From assembly GCF_001613085.1 (NCBI RefSeq), contig NZ_BDBR01000008.1, positions 366,594 through 430,593 of the forward strand: DNA of 64,000 bases. The letters run 5' to 3'. The position numbers and the translations under genes were made by a program. A model generated the notes under the pieces. That model saw nothing but the letters and a program-made list of their open reading frames with translations. It had not been told where the DNA came from and searched no databases. The DNA is from Nocardia salmonicida NBRC 13393. Its GTDB lineage: Bacteria; Actinomycetota; Actinomycetes; Mycobacteriales; Mycobacteriaceae. Every line of letters begins with the position of its first letter. Positions within the stretch are counted from its first letter, which is position 1. Shown here piece by piece: positions 35,731 through 47,291 of the stretch.

Positions 35731-36209
35731 CCACCGCCGACCCGATCATGACCCGAATCACCCAGGGCGTCAGCGACTTCCGCACCGGCGACCCCGATCG
35801 CGCCCGTGTCGGCCTGCTCGAGGTCTGGGCCGACATCGGCCCCGCCGGTGACCCCCTGCACCGTTGCACCCTCGCCCACTACCTGGCCGACACCTACGAC
35901 GACCCGGCCGAAGCCCTCGTCTGGGATGTCCGCGCCCTCGATGCCGCCGACACCCTCACCGACACCCGCCTGAACGACCACCACGCGGGCCTCCAGGTCG
36001 CCGGCTTCTACCCCTCGCTGCACCTGAACCTCGCCGACAACTTCCGCCGCCTCGGCGCGTTCCCCGCCGCCACCCGCCACATCGAAGCGGCCCGCGAACG
36101 CCTCGACATCCTCCCGGACGACGACTACGGCGCCCTGATCCGAGGCGCCTGCACGGGGGTCGCGGCGGCGATCGCCGCCGAGGACACCACCCGCCGACCC
36201 ACTCACTGA
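35727..36209 (+). CDS. TPR-like protein coupled to the MerR-clamp gene
   Basis: A 160-residue all-helical protein. ITQGVSDFRTGDPDRARVGL, YPSLHLNLADNFRRLGAF and AATRHIEAARERLDILPDD are TPR-like helix pairs. No catalytic motif. Its ATG overlaps the stop of the MerR-clamp gene, so the two are co-translated and probably act together. Confidence 0.75.
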   Translation: MTTADPIMTRITQGVSDFRTGDPDRARVGLLEVWADIGPAGDPLHRCTLAHYLADTYDDPAEALVWDVRALDAADTLTDTRLNDHHAGLQVAGFYPSLHLNLADNFRRLGAFPAATRHIEAARERLDILPDDDYGALIRGACTGVAAAIAAEDTTRRPTH

Positions 36210-36324
36210 CACCGGCCTCCATCACGCCGCTGCAACGCTCTCGGGCGATGCGCGCGCCACCGTCTGCTGATCAATCGTCCAGCGTCAGGGGGCGGCCTGG
36301 AAAGTTGTGGGTGGGGTGGGCCCA

Positions 36325-36452
36325 GTAGCATCGTCTTGCTCGGCGGGCGTCGAGGAAACCGGTGGAAATCCGGTGCGGTCGCGCCACTGTGAACAGCCAG
36401 ACCCTCTCCGGCGAGCACCGCAACCCCGATGGGCGCGTAACCCGAGGAAGGT
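36325..36452 (+). ncRNA. cobalamin riboswitch upstream of cobN
   Basis: Core signatures in order: GAGGAAACCGGTGGAAATCC (from about 36351), the B12 box GCGCCACTGTGA and the following CAGCCAGACC. It ends next to the cobN ribosome site GAGGAAGG (36444-36451), so ligand binding would block translation initiation. Outer limits are approximate. Confidence 0.88.
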
Positions 36453-36460
36453 CTCACCCT

Positions 36461-40099
<3,639 letters not shown>

Positions 40100-40105
40100 C
40101 CGGAC

Positions 40106-40135
40106 TTGCCGCAAAACTGCAACACGTTCTAGTCT
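40106..40135 (+). promoter_or_regulatory. promoter of the thioesterase unit
   Basis: TTGCCG (40106-40111), 18-nt spacer, TAGTCT (40130-40135). The predicted transcription start falls at the ATG of a small upstream ORF (40141). Confidence 0.55.
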
Positions 40136-40140
40136 GAGGC

Positions 40141-40194
40141 ATGGTGTGCCGCCGCGATCCCGCCCGGCGCCCGCGGAGGAAAGGGGCACGATGA
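40141..40194 (+). CDS. leaderless Arg-rich upstream ORF
   Basis: 17 codons, MVCRRDPARRPRRKGAR: seven Arg, one Cys. The ATG lies 5 nt after the -10 box, fitting leaderless translation. The stop TGA overlaps the ATG of the thioesterase gene, and the thioesterase ribosome site (GGAGGAAAGG) lies inside. Such a layout could couple translation of the thioesterase to decoding of the Arg-rich peptide. Not proven to be translated. Confidence 0.4.
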   Translation: MVCRRDPARRPRRKGAR

Positions 40195-41045
40195 GTACCT
40201 CCCCTGGCTATTTCACGCACGCGGACGGCGTCTACACGCCGATGCGGTACTCGCTGAGCCTGTGGTCGCCCAGCACGCTGTCCGGGCCACCGGTGTGCGG
40301 GTTGATGGCGCGCGAAGTGGAAGCGCGCTACTGCTCCGAGGGGTTCGCCCCGGCGCGACTGACCATCGATCTGCACCGTGCGGTGCCCGCCGTGCCGTTG
40401 ACAGTCGCCAGCGAACTGGTGCGCGACGGGAACCGGGTCCGTTCGGCGACGATCGTCGCGCGCGCCGACGGCGAGATCGTCGCTCGCGGCAGCGCGCTGC
40501 TGCTGAAGCGTTCGACCCAGCCGCCGGGCGAGGTCTGGCGCCACGACCGCGCTCGCCCGGTGCCGCCGCCGAACGTGCTCGCCACCATCGACGAGGTGAT
40601 GCACCTGTTCGGCAGTGACGGGCAGGGCTGGTCGGCGAATATGACCGAACATCAGAACGACACCCGCAAACGCAAGTGGGTACGCAATATCCCCGTGATC
40701 GCGGGGGAGGAGTCGTCCCCGTTCTGCTATGCCGCGATGACCGGCGAGCAGACCAGCCTGGTCACCAACTGGGGCACCGAGGGAATCGGTTTCATCAACA
40801 CCGATGTGTCGATCACGTTCTCGCGCATGCCCGTCGGCGGCGAGATGGGTATCGAAGCGGAGAGCCACCTCAGCGACGACGGGATCGCGGCGGGTGCCGC
40901 GGTGCTCTACGACGAGCAGGGCGCGTTCGGCATCTGCACGACCACCGCGCTCGCCAACGAGCGCAGGCAGATCCGCGGCGATGTCATCGACGAGCTGTCG
41001 GAGTCGTTCGTCGCGGAGGCGGTCAGGCAGCCACAAGTCCGGTGA
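40191..41045 (+). CDS. acyl-CoA thioesterase-like double-hotdog protein
   Basis: A 284-residue protein of the thioesterase-family double hotdog type. The N-terminal hotdog has ARLTIDLHRAVPAVPLTVAS and VRSATIVARADGEIVARGSA. The C-terminal hotdog has FINTDVSITFSRMPVGGEMG and GAAVLYDEQGAFGICTTTAL. It probably hydrolyses acyl-CoAs; substrate unknown. The ATG has a strong GGAGGAAAGG site. Confidence 0.82.
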   Translation: MSTSPGYFTHADGVYTPMRYSLSLWSPSTLSGPPVCGLMAREVEARYCSEGFAPARLTIDLHRAVPAVPLTVASELVRDGNRVRSATIVARADGEIVARGSALLLKRSTQPPGEVWRHDRARPVPPPNVLATIDEVMHLFGSDGQGWSANMTEHQNDTRKRKWVRNIPVIAGEESSPFCYAAMTGEQTSLVTNWGTEGIGFINTDVSITFSRMPVGGEMGIEAESHLSDDGIAAGAAVLYDEQGAFGICTTTALANERRQIRGDVIDELSESFVAEAVRQPQVR

Positions 41046-41151
41046 ACGCCGTCACGATGGCCTCGAGCACAGGGCGCCGGTCGTCGTGGTGGTAACCCAG
41101 CACGATCGAGCGGGCGGCCGGGAGCACCGGCGCCGGCTGGAGGCTCAGGCG
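41023..41151 (-). pseudogene. LysR-type regulator C-terminal remnant
   Basis: The minus strand encodes about 42 residues ending in a stop: LQPAPVLPAARSIVLGYHHD, then DRRPVLEAIVTAF. This resembles the last segment of a LysR substrate-binding domain. No HTH or upstream part exists, because the sequence beyond belongs to another gene. It overlaps the ends of both flanking genes slightly. Confidence 0.4.
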
Positions 41152-41600
41152 GAAATCAAGGTCACGATGAGTTCGTCGGCGATCGACTCCGCCTTCACCA
41201 TGCCCGTGCCCAGGTACAGGGTTGCCGCGCGGGGGCGGCCGTCGGCCAGTGGCACCACCGAGACCGCGTCGACGCGACGGCCCGTGAGCTCGTCGTAGGG
41301 TGCCTCGTCGGTGACGTCGAACGCGGTGTACTTGCCGGAGTTGGCGACGTATTCGATATTGACCGGGTCGACCAGCGGCTCGAACGGGTCCCGCCACGGT
41401 GCGCCACCGATGCGGAGTTCCGCGCCGTCGGTACCGGCGTCGAAGAGCAGAGTCGAACCGTTGTGGAAGGTGAATTCGATCGGACCCTCGGTGCGGTCGA
41501 CCTCGTCACCCAGGACATAGAACATCCGGCGGACGGTGACGATGGTCCCGTCGACCGCGGCATTGAGCGCGGTGCGGTCGTACTCATCGGTGTCGGACAT
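41145..41600 (-). CDS. conserved hypothetical protein
   Basis: A 151-residue soluble acidic protein starting MSDTDEYDRTALNAAVDGTI. It contains EFTFHNGSTLLFDAGTDGAE, a beta-rich pattern, and no recognisable domain or catalytic motif. The ATG is preceded by AGAGGAAA. Transcribed away from the divergent sirtuin gene. Function unknown. Confidence 0.7.
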   Translation of the reverse strand: MSDTDEYDRTALNAAVDGTIVTVRRMFYVLGDEVDRTEGPIEFTFHNGSTLLFDAGTDGAELRIGGAPWRDPFEPLVDPVNIEYVANSGKYTAFDVTDEAPYDELTGRRVDAVSVVPLADGRPRAATLYLGTGMVKAESIADELIVTLISA

Positions 41601-41719
41601 AGGTTTTCCTCTGCAGCGGTCGATGCCGGGCGGAGGAACAATCATGTCGCCGCGCGCCCACCGCACGCAACTCGGCCCGGCGTGTTCGTCCCCCGCGCGA
41701 GACGGTGCCGCCCCGCTCG

Positions 41720-41735
41720 TAGAGTGGATCCCATG
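41720..41735 (+). promoter_or_regulatory. leaderless promoter of the sirtuin gene
   Basis: TAGAGT (41720-41725), 7 nt, ATG at 41733; no Shine-Dalgarno. Confidence 0.55.
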
Positions 41736-42575
41736 GTGGACGACGACACCACCGACGCGGTGGAACGCGCGGCCGAGCTGCTGAGCGGTCGCCGCACCGT
41801 AGTGATCTCCGGAGCGGGCCTGAGCACCGACAGCGGTATTCCCGACTACCGCGGCCCCGACTCACCGGCGCGCACGCCGATGACCTATCAGCAGTTCGTC
41901 GGTGACCCGGTCTTCCGGCAACGGTATTGGGCACGCAACCACATCGGCTGGCGGCGCATGGACGCCGCTCGGCCCAACCCCGGTCATCGCGCCCTCGCGC
42001 GGCTGGAACGGGCGGGTGCGGTGTCGGGGGTGATCACCCAGAACGTGGACCTGCTCCACACGAAGGCGGGGGCGCGGCGGGTGATCGATCTGCACGGAAC
42101 CTACGCGCGAGTGCGGTGCCTGAATTGTTCGAATCTGATCTCGCGAATGACGCTCGCGCAGCACCTCGAAGCCGCCAATCCTGGTTTCGCGGAAAATGTT
42201 TCGGCGGGGGCGACAGGTATCGAAGTGGCGCCCGACGCGGACGCCGTGGTGACCGATACCGACCGATTCCGGATGGTCGACTGCATGGCGTGTGGCGGAA
42301 TGCTGAAACCCGACATCGTGTATTTCGGCGAGAACGTTCCGCCCGATCGGGTGGAAGCCGCTTTCGACATGGTCGAACAGGCGCGGGCGATACTGGTGGC
42401 CGGTTCCTCGCTGACGGTGATGTCGGGTCTTCGGTTCGTGCGGAGAGCCGCGAAAAACGGTGTGCCAGTGGTGATCGTGAATCGCGGGCGCACTCGCGGC
42501 GACGAACTGGCCACCCTCCGAATCGACGCGGGGTGTTCGGAAACTCTGTGCGCGCTCGCCGAACTCGGCTGCTGA
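41733..42575 (+). CDS. NAD-dependent protein deacylase (sirtuin)
   Basis: A 280-residue Sir2-family enzyme. The NAD motif is ISGAGLSTDSGIPDYRGPDS, with ITQNVDLLHTKAG and the catalytic His121 in DLHGTYARVRC. Zinc ligands are Cys129, Cys132, Cys184 and Cys187. The 51-residue stretch between the Cys pairs is longer than in most sirtuins and contains an acidic loop. It uses NAD to remove acyl groups from lysine; targets unknown. Confidence 0.92.
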   Translation: MVDDDTTDAVERAAELLSGRRTVVISGAGLSTDSGIPDYRGPDSPARTPMTYQQFVGDPVFRQRYWARNHIGWRRMDAARPNPGHRALARLERAGAVSGVITQNVDLLHTKAGARRVIDLHGTYARVRCLNCSNLISRMTLAQHLEAANPGFAENVSAGATGIEVAPDADAVVTDTDRFRMVDCMACGGMLKPDIVYFGENVPPDRVEAAFDMVEQARAILVAGSSLTVMSGLRFVRRAAKNGVPVVIVNRGRTRGDELATLRIDAGCSETLCALAELGC

Positions 42576-42813
42576 ATTCGCGTCCGCCGAACTGACAGTT
42601 CCCAGCGCCGGGGGCTCTCGTTTCCCGGTGAAATGATCGATAACTTGATCCCTCGGTGACGGCGGGAAATCAGACGTGGGTAAGCTCGGCGCACCAGTGC
42701 ATGAAGAGTTCCACCCGCGGCGCAATGTTTTCCTCGCAGCGGGGTTGTCGGCCCTCGTGTGGGCCGAATGATCGACCCCCACTTGCCAGCCGATCAGAAC
42801 CAGGGCTTCTTCC

Positions 42814-45222
42814 ATGACCGATACCGTCGTTGCCGAATCACGCCTCACGCACCGCCAGACACTCACCATTCTGTCGGGCCTGCTATTGGGGGTGTTCCTC
42901 GCCGCGCTCGATCAGAACATCGTCAGCGTCGCGATCGTCCGCATCGCGAACAGTCTCGACGGGTTCGATGAACAGGCATGGGCGACAACGGCATACCTGA
43001 TCACCGCCACCGTCACCACGCCGCTCTACGGCAAACTCGCCGACATCTACGGGCGCAAACCGTTCTATCTGCTGGCGATAGCGCTGTTCGTGATCGGTTC
43101 GGCGGCCTGCTGCTTCGCGACCACCATGTACCAGCTGGCCGGGTGCCGCGCCTTCCAGGGTTTGGGCGCGGGCGGGTTGATGTCGCTGGCGTTCACCATC
43201 GTCGGTGACATCGTGCCCCCGCGTGAACGGGTCCGCTACCAGGGGTATTTCCTCATGGTGTTCGGCATCGCGACGGTGCTCGGCCCGGTGGTCGGCGGAT
43301 TCCTGTCCGATTACGAGAGTCTCGGCGGCATCGAGGGCTGGCGCTGGGTGTTCCTGGTGAACGTGCCGGTCGGGGTGCTGGCGTTCCTCGTGGTCGCGAA
43401 GGTGCTCAACGTGGGGCACACGCGCCAGCAGAGCCGGATCGACTGGTTCGGTGCGATCACGCTCATCGTGGGTGTGGTGCCGCTGCTGATCGTGGCCGAG
43501 CAGGGTCGGGTGTGGGGCTGGACCGAGCCGAAATCGCTACTCTGCTACGGCATCTGCGTGGCCGGTCTGCTGCTGTTCGTCCTGGTCGAATTCCTGATGA
43601 AGGACTCGGCGCTGATCCCGCTGCGGCTGTTCCGCAGCTCCACGTTCAGCATCGCGATTCTCGGTGGGTTCCTCGTCGGTGTCGCGATGTTCGGCGCGAT
43701 CACGATGGTGCCGCAGTATCTCCAGGTCGTGCGTGGTTTCTCACCGACCGAGGCGGGTCTGCTGATGTTGCCGCTGGTGCTCGGGATCATGGTGGGCGCG
43801 CAGATATCCGGGCTGATCACGAAAGCCACCGGGCGCTACAAAGTACTGCCGGTGCTCGGCGCGCTGATCCTGGCGATCGGGTGCGCGCTGTTCGCGCGGG
43901 TCACCTACAACGGTCCGCTGTGGCAGCCGCTCGCCTTCAGCGCGATCATGGGTTTCGGGCTCGGCTGCTGCATGCAGACGCTGATCATCGCCGCGCAGAA
44001 CGCGGTCGGGCGCACCGAGATGGGCGTGTCGACCGCGGCAGCCACGTTCTTCCGTCAGCTCGGCGGGACGCTGGGCGTCGCGGTGTTCCTGACGGTGCTG
44101 TTCGACCGGCTGCCCGGTTCGATCCTGGAAGCCTTCGGTGGAAGCCTGCCCGCCGGATTCGACGGGGCGCAGCTCGAGGGGCTGTTGAGCAATACCAGCG
44201 GCATCGCCACCCTGCCCGACGAGTTGCGGATCCCGATCCTCGAGGGATTCACCGACTCGATGCACAGTGTGTTCCTGCTCGCCGCCGACCTCGCGGTGGT
44301 GGCCTGCCTGGTGCTGGTGTTCATGAAAGAGATTCCACTGCAGGAGGATCCGGCACCGGAAGAGCACGACGATGCCACCCTGCTGCGCGATGTGAGCCTG
44401 CACGACGCGCACGAGATGGCCGGGAAACTGCACCCCGTCTCGAGCGGTCGGGTGATCGCGGGACTGTTGCGCCGCGACGACGCGCGTCCGGTGCCCGCCG
44501 CCACGCTCACCCTGATCGACCAGCACGGGCGCCAGGTGGCCCGCGGCAACGGCGATGCCGACGGCGCGTACGTGATCGAGGCGCCGCGACCGGGCAACTA
44601 TGTGCTCATCGCCGCCGCGGCCGGCCATCAGCCCGAGGCGGTGAGCGTGTCGATCGGCGAGCGCGCCCAGCACGTCGACCTGATGCTGACCGGCGCGGGC
44701 GAACTCACCGGGATCGTGCGGTCGGCGCGCCGCGGCGAACCGCTCTGGGGCGCCACGGTCACGCTCACCGACCCCGAGGGCGAGGTGGTGGGCGCGGCGA
44801 TCACCGGCGAAGACGGTAACTACGTGTGCCGCGACGTCGTGAGCGGCACCTACACCCTGGTCGCGGTGGCCGACCACATGCGTCCCTCGGCGGTCGCGCT
44901 GACCGTGCCGGAGACGGGTTCGCTACAGCGCGATATCGACCTCGAACCGATGGCGATTCTGCTCGGCTCGGCCTGGGTGGACGGCGAGCGCCCCGTCCCC
45001 GACGTACAGATCACCGTGCTGGACTCTGGTGGCGATCCGGCGGCGACGGCGCGCACCGATGAGAAGGGCCGGTATCTGGTCCCTGACCTGCCCGAAGGGG
45101 AGTACACCGTGGTCGCGCGCGGATACCCACCCGTCGCGAGCCAGGTCTCGGTGACGCGCGGCGAGATCACCCACGATGTGACGCTGGGATACGACAACGA
45201 GGAGTCGATGAACCGCCGGTAG
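42814..45222 (+). CDS. MFS drug exporter (DHA2/EmrB type) with carboxypeptidase-regulatory-like tail
   Basis: An 802-residue protein. Residues 1 to about 510 are a 14-helix major facilitator: AALDQNIVSVAIVRIANSLD with motif A GKLADIYGRKPFYL, and GLGCCMQTLIIAAQNAVGRT. Residues about 545-790 contain three Ig-like repeats of the carboxypeptidase-regulatory type (GAYVIEAPRPGNYVLIAAAA; GNYVCRDVVSGTYTLVAVAD; GRYLVPDLPEGEYTVVARG). Proton-driven multidrug efflux is likely. The tail is an unusual addition. The ribosome site is weak. Confidence 0.88.
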   Translation: MTDTVVAESRLTHRQTLTILSGLLLGVFLAALDQNIVSVAIVRIANSLDGFDEQAWATTAYLITATVTTPLYGKLADIYGRKPFYLLAIALFVIGSAACCFATTMYQLAGCRAFQGLGAGGLMSLAFTIVGDIVPPRERVRYQGYFLMVFGIATVLGPVVGGFLSDYESLGGIEGWRWVFLVNVPVGVLAFLVVAKVLNVGHTRQQSRIDWFGAITLIVGVVPLLIVAEQGRVWGWTEPKSLLCYGICVAGLLLFVLVEFLMKDSALIPLRLFRSSTFSIAILGGFLVGVAMFGAITMVPQYLQVVRGFSPTEAGLLMLPLVLGIMVGAQISGLITKATGRYKVLPVLGALILAIGCALFARVTYNGPLWQPLAFSAIMGFGLGCCMQTLIIAAQNAVGRTEMGVSTAAATFFRQLGGTLGVAVFLTVLFDRLPGSILEAFGGSLPAGFDGAQLEGLLSNTSGIATLPDELRIPILEGFTDSMHSVFLLAADLAVVACLVLVFMKEIPLQEDPAPEEHDDATLLRDVSLHDAHEMAGKLHPVSSGRVIAGLLRRDDARPVPAATLTLIDQHGRQVARGNGDADGAYVIEAPRPGNYVLIAAAAGHQPEAVSVSIGERAQHVDLMLTGAGELTGIVRSARRGEPLWGATVTLTDPEGEVVGAAITGEDGNYVCRDVVSGTYTLVAVADHMRPSAVALTVPETGSLQRDIDLEPMAILLGSAWVDGERPVPDVQITVLDSGGDPAATARTDEKGRYLVPDLPEGEYTVVARGYPPVASQVSVTRGEITHDVTLGYDNEESMNRR

Positions 45223-45246
45223 GCGGTCGAGGTCGACGCGGGACGG

Positions 45247-45510
45247 TCAGGCGGACTCGGCGACCTGCTCGTCGCGGTAGGACTCGGCCAGTTCGGCCAG
45301 GGGGATCGAGAGGGCCTCGGCGAGGCCGACGACAGTGCCGAAGGCCGGGGAGGGCAGTCGGCCCGACTCGATCTTGCGCAGCGTCTCCGGGGAGATACCA
45401 GCTCGCAGGGCAACCTCGGCGAGGTCGCGATCGCCGCGTGCGGTGCGAAGGCGGCGGCCGAGACGGCGGCCCGCTTCGACCTGCGCGGGGCTGAGCGGGA
45501 GACGGACCAT
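45247..45510 (-). CDS. small XRE-type HTH regulator
   Basis: An 87-residue regulator: RLRTARGDRDLAEVALRAGI and SPETLRKIESGRLPSPAFGT form the Cro/CI HTH. On the minus strand TACCAT lies 7 nt before the ATG (plus 45518-45523), a leaderless layout. Convergent with the MFS gene and divergent from the SDR gene. Target unknown. Confidence 0.85.
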   Translation of the reverse strand: MVRLPLSPAQVEAGRRLGRRLRTARGDRDLAEVALRAGISPETLRKIESGRLPSPAFGTVVGLAEALSIPLAELAESYRDEQVAESA

Positions 45511-45635
45511 GCGACCGATGGTATGTCCTCGCGAACAGGTTGGCCAAGTTGAGTAGGGATCTCCGTTTCGCCTCGCCCGGGGCGGTGGCGGTGGTAGGTG
45601 TCAAGGGAGGACATCGAGGCTCGAAAGGCATGGGA

Positions 45636-46445
45636 ATGACACGACGGTTCGAGGGCAAGGTCGCTTTCGTCACGGGAGCGGCACGCGGGCAGGGCAGGGC
45701 GGAGGCGGTGCGTTTCGCCGAGGAAGGCGCCGACGTGATCGCGATCGACGCGTGCGCGGAGTTCGCCAGCACCAGCTACGCGGGCGCGACGGAGGCGGAT
45801 CTGGCCGAGACCGTGAAGCTGGTCGAAGCGGCAGGCGGCAAGATCGTCGCGAGCAAGGTCGACGTGCGCGATTTCGACGCGCTCTCGGCGGCGCTGACGG
45901 CGGGCATCGAGCAGTTGGGCAGGCTCGATGTGGTGGTGGCCAACGCGGGGATCTGTTCGGCGGCGATGTCGTGGGAGATCACCGCCGAGCAGTGGCGCGA
46001 GACCATCGACGTCAACCTCACGGGCGTGTTTCACACCGCGAAAGCCGCTGTGCCACACCTGATCGCGCAGGGCGAGGGCGGCGCGATGGTGTTCACCAGT
46101 TCGGTGGCGGGCATCAAGGGCATTCCGTTCACCGGCCACTACGTCGCGACCAAGCACGCGATCACGGGGCTGGCCAAGACGATGGCGAACGAGCTCGGCG
46201 CACACCGGATCCGGGTGAACACCATCCACCCGGCGGGGGTGGCGACCGGCATGCAGATCAACGAGATGGGGCCACTGTTCGAGGAGTACGGCGCCACCCT
46301 CGCGCCTATCTTCATGAACGCGCTCCCCAGCCACATCTGTCAGCCCGAGGAGATCGCGGCGACCGTGGCGTGGTTGTGCTCGCACGAGGCGAGTCAGATC
46401 ACCGGGGCGCAGATCCCCGTGGACATGGGCAATCTGAACCGCTGA
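45636..46445 (+). CDS. mycofactocin-coupled-type SDR oxidoreductase
   Basis: A 269-residue short-chain dehydrogenase. FEGKVAFVTGAARGQGRAEA and EEGADVIAIDACAEFASTSY are typical of the SDR subfamily with a non-exchangeable nicotinamide linked to mycofactocin. The catalytic triad lies in FTSSVAGIKGIPFTGHYVAT followed by K. The ATG at 45636 has GAAAGG upstream; an ATG two codons earlier is possible. No mycofactocin synthesis gene is in the window. Confidence 0.85.
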   Translation: MTRRFEGKVAFVTGAARGQGRAEAVRFAEEGADVIAIDACAEFASTSYAGATEADLAETVKLVEAAGGKIVASKVDVRDFDALSAALTAGIEQLGRLDVVVANAGICSAAMSWEITAEQWRETIDVNLTGVFHTAKAAVPHLIAQGEGGAMVFTSSVAGIKGIPFTGHYVATKHAITGLAKTMANELGAHRIRVNTIHPAGVATGMQINEMGPLFEEYGATLAPIFMNALPSHICQPEEIAATVAWLCSHEASQITGAQIPVDMGNLNR

Positions 46446-46449
46446 GATT

Positions 46450-46492
46450 GGTATTTTTATACCGGCGCCGCTAGTGTCGGTATGAAAATACC
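46450..46492. promoter_or_regulatory. two tandem GGTAT-N4-ATACC operators flanking a -10 box
   Basis: Palindromes GGTATTTTTATACC (46450-46463) and GGTATGAAAATACC (46479-46492), with flanks so similar that 46447-46464 and 46478-46495 form an 18-bp inverted repeat with one mismatch. TAGTGT (46472-46477) lies between them and TTGGTA (46448-46453), a possible -35, overlaps the first. Repressor binding would cover both the -35 and the start of transcription. The AT-rich cores stand out. Confidence 0.75.
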
Positions 46493-46505
46493 AATTGGAG
46501 GCGTG

Positions 46506-47273
46506 ATGGTGGAGTTGAAATCGCCCGCGGAGATCGAGCGCATGCGGGTGACCGGCCGGTTCGTCGCCGACGTGCTGGCCGGAGTGCGCGACCGTGCGGC
46601 GGTCGGGGTGAACCTGCTCGAGCTGGAAGCGTATGTGCGGGAGCGGATTCGCGAGCGCGGCGCGGTGTCGTGCTACTGGGACTACTCGCCGTCGTTCGGG
46701 CGCGGGCCGTTCCGCAATACGGTGTGCCTGGCGGTGAACGATGCTGTGCTGCACGGACTTCCGCACGACTACGTGCTGCGCGACGGAGACCTGCTGACGG
46801 CTGATCTGGCCGTGTCGATCGACGGGTGGGTCGCCGACTCGGCGATCTCGTTCATCGTCGGGGCCCCGGCGCCCGCGGACGAGCGCCTGGTACGGGCCAC
46901 CGAGGAAGCTCTGGCCGCCGGGATCGCGGCCGCGCAGCCGGACAACCGGATCGGTGACATCTCCGCCGCGATCGCGCATGTCGCACGCGGGTACGGATAT
47001 CCGGTCAACACCGAGTTCGGTGGGCACGGACTCGGGCGGACCATGCACGAGGATCCGCATATCGCCAACGACGGCAGGGCGGGCCGGGGGTTCCGGTTGC
47101 GGCCCGGCCTCACCGTGGCGATCGAGCCGTGGTTCGCGGCGAGCACCGCGAAGGTCTACACCGACGCCGACGGATGGACCATCCGCTCCGCCGACGGCTC
47201 TCGCTGTGCGCACAGCGAGCACACCATCGCCGTCACCGCCGACGGCCCGCGGATCCTCACCGCACAGGACTGA
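46506..47273 (+). CDS. map: methionine aminopeptidase, type I (additional copy)
   Basis: A 255-residue M24A metallopeptidase. Metal ligands are visible in DLLTADLAVSIDGWVADSA (two Asp), GHGLGRTMHEDPHIAN (His), AIEPWFAA (Glu) and SEHTIAVT (Glu). No N-terminal zinc or SH3-binding extension. An ATG at 46482 lies inside an operator and only 4 nt from the -10 box, so it is unlikely to be transcribed; the ATG at 46506 follows GGAGG (46497-46501). Tight operator control suggests a conditional enzyme rather than the housekeeping Map. Confidence 0.88.
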   Translation: MVELKSPAEIERMRVTGRFVADVLAGVRDRAAVGVNLLELEAYVRERIRERGAVSCYWDYSPSFGRGPFRNTVCLAVNDAVLHGLPHDYVLRDGDLLTADLAVSIDGWVADSAISFIVGAPAPADERLVRATEEALAAGIAAAQPDNRIGDISAAIAHVARGYGYPVNTEFGGHGLGRTMHEDPHIANDGRAGRGFRLRPGLTVAIEPWFAASTAKVYTDADGWTIRSADGSRCAHSEHTIAVTADGPRILTAQD

Positions 47274-47291
47274 CCTGCGGTTCCAGGCCGG

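Noticed and set aside
42670..42730. LysR-like tail PRVELFMHWCAEL on the minus strand between the sirtuin and MFS genes
   Set aside because: Only about 16 residues resemble LysR C-termini and the upstream frame shows nothing, so chance cannot be excluded.
46482..46505. ATG at 46482 as the map start
   Set aside because: It lies inside the second operator, 4 nt from the -10 box and so upstream of the expected transcript start; the ATG at 46506 has a GGAGG site.
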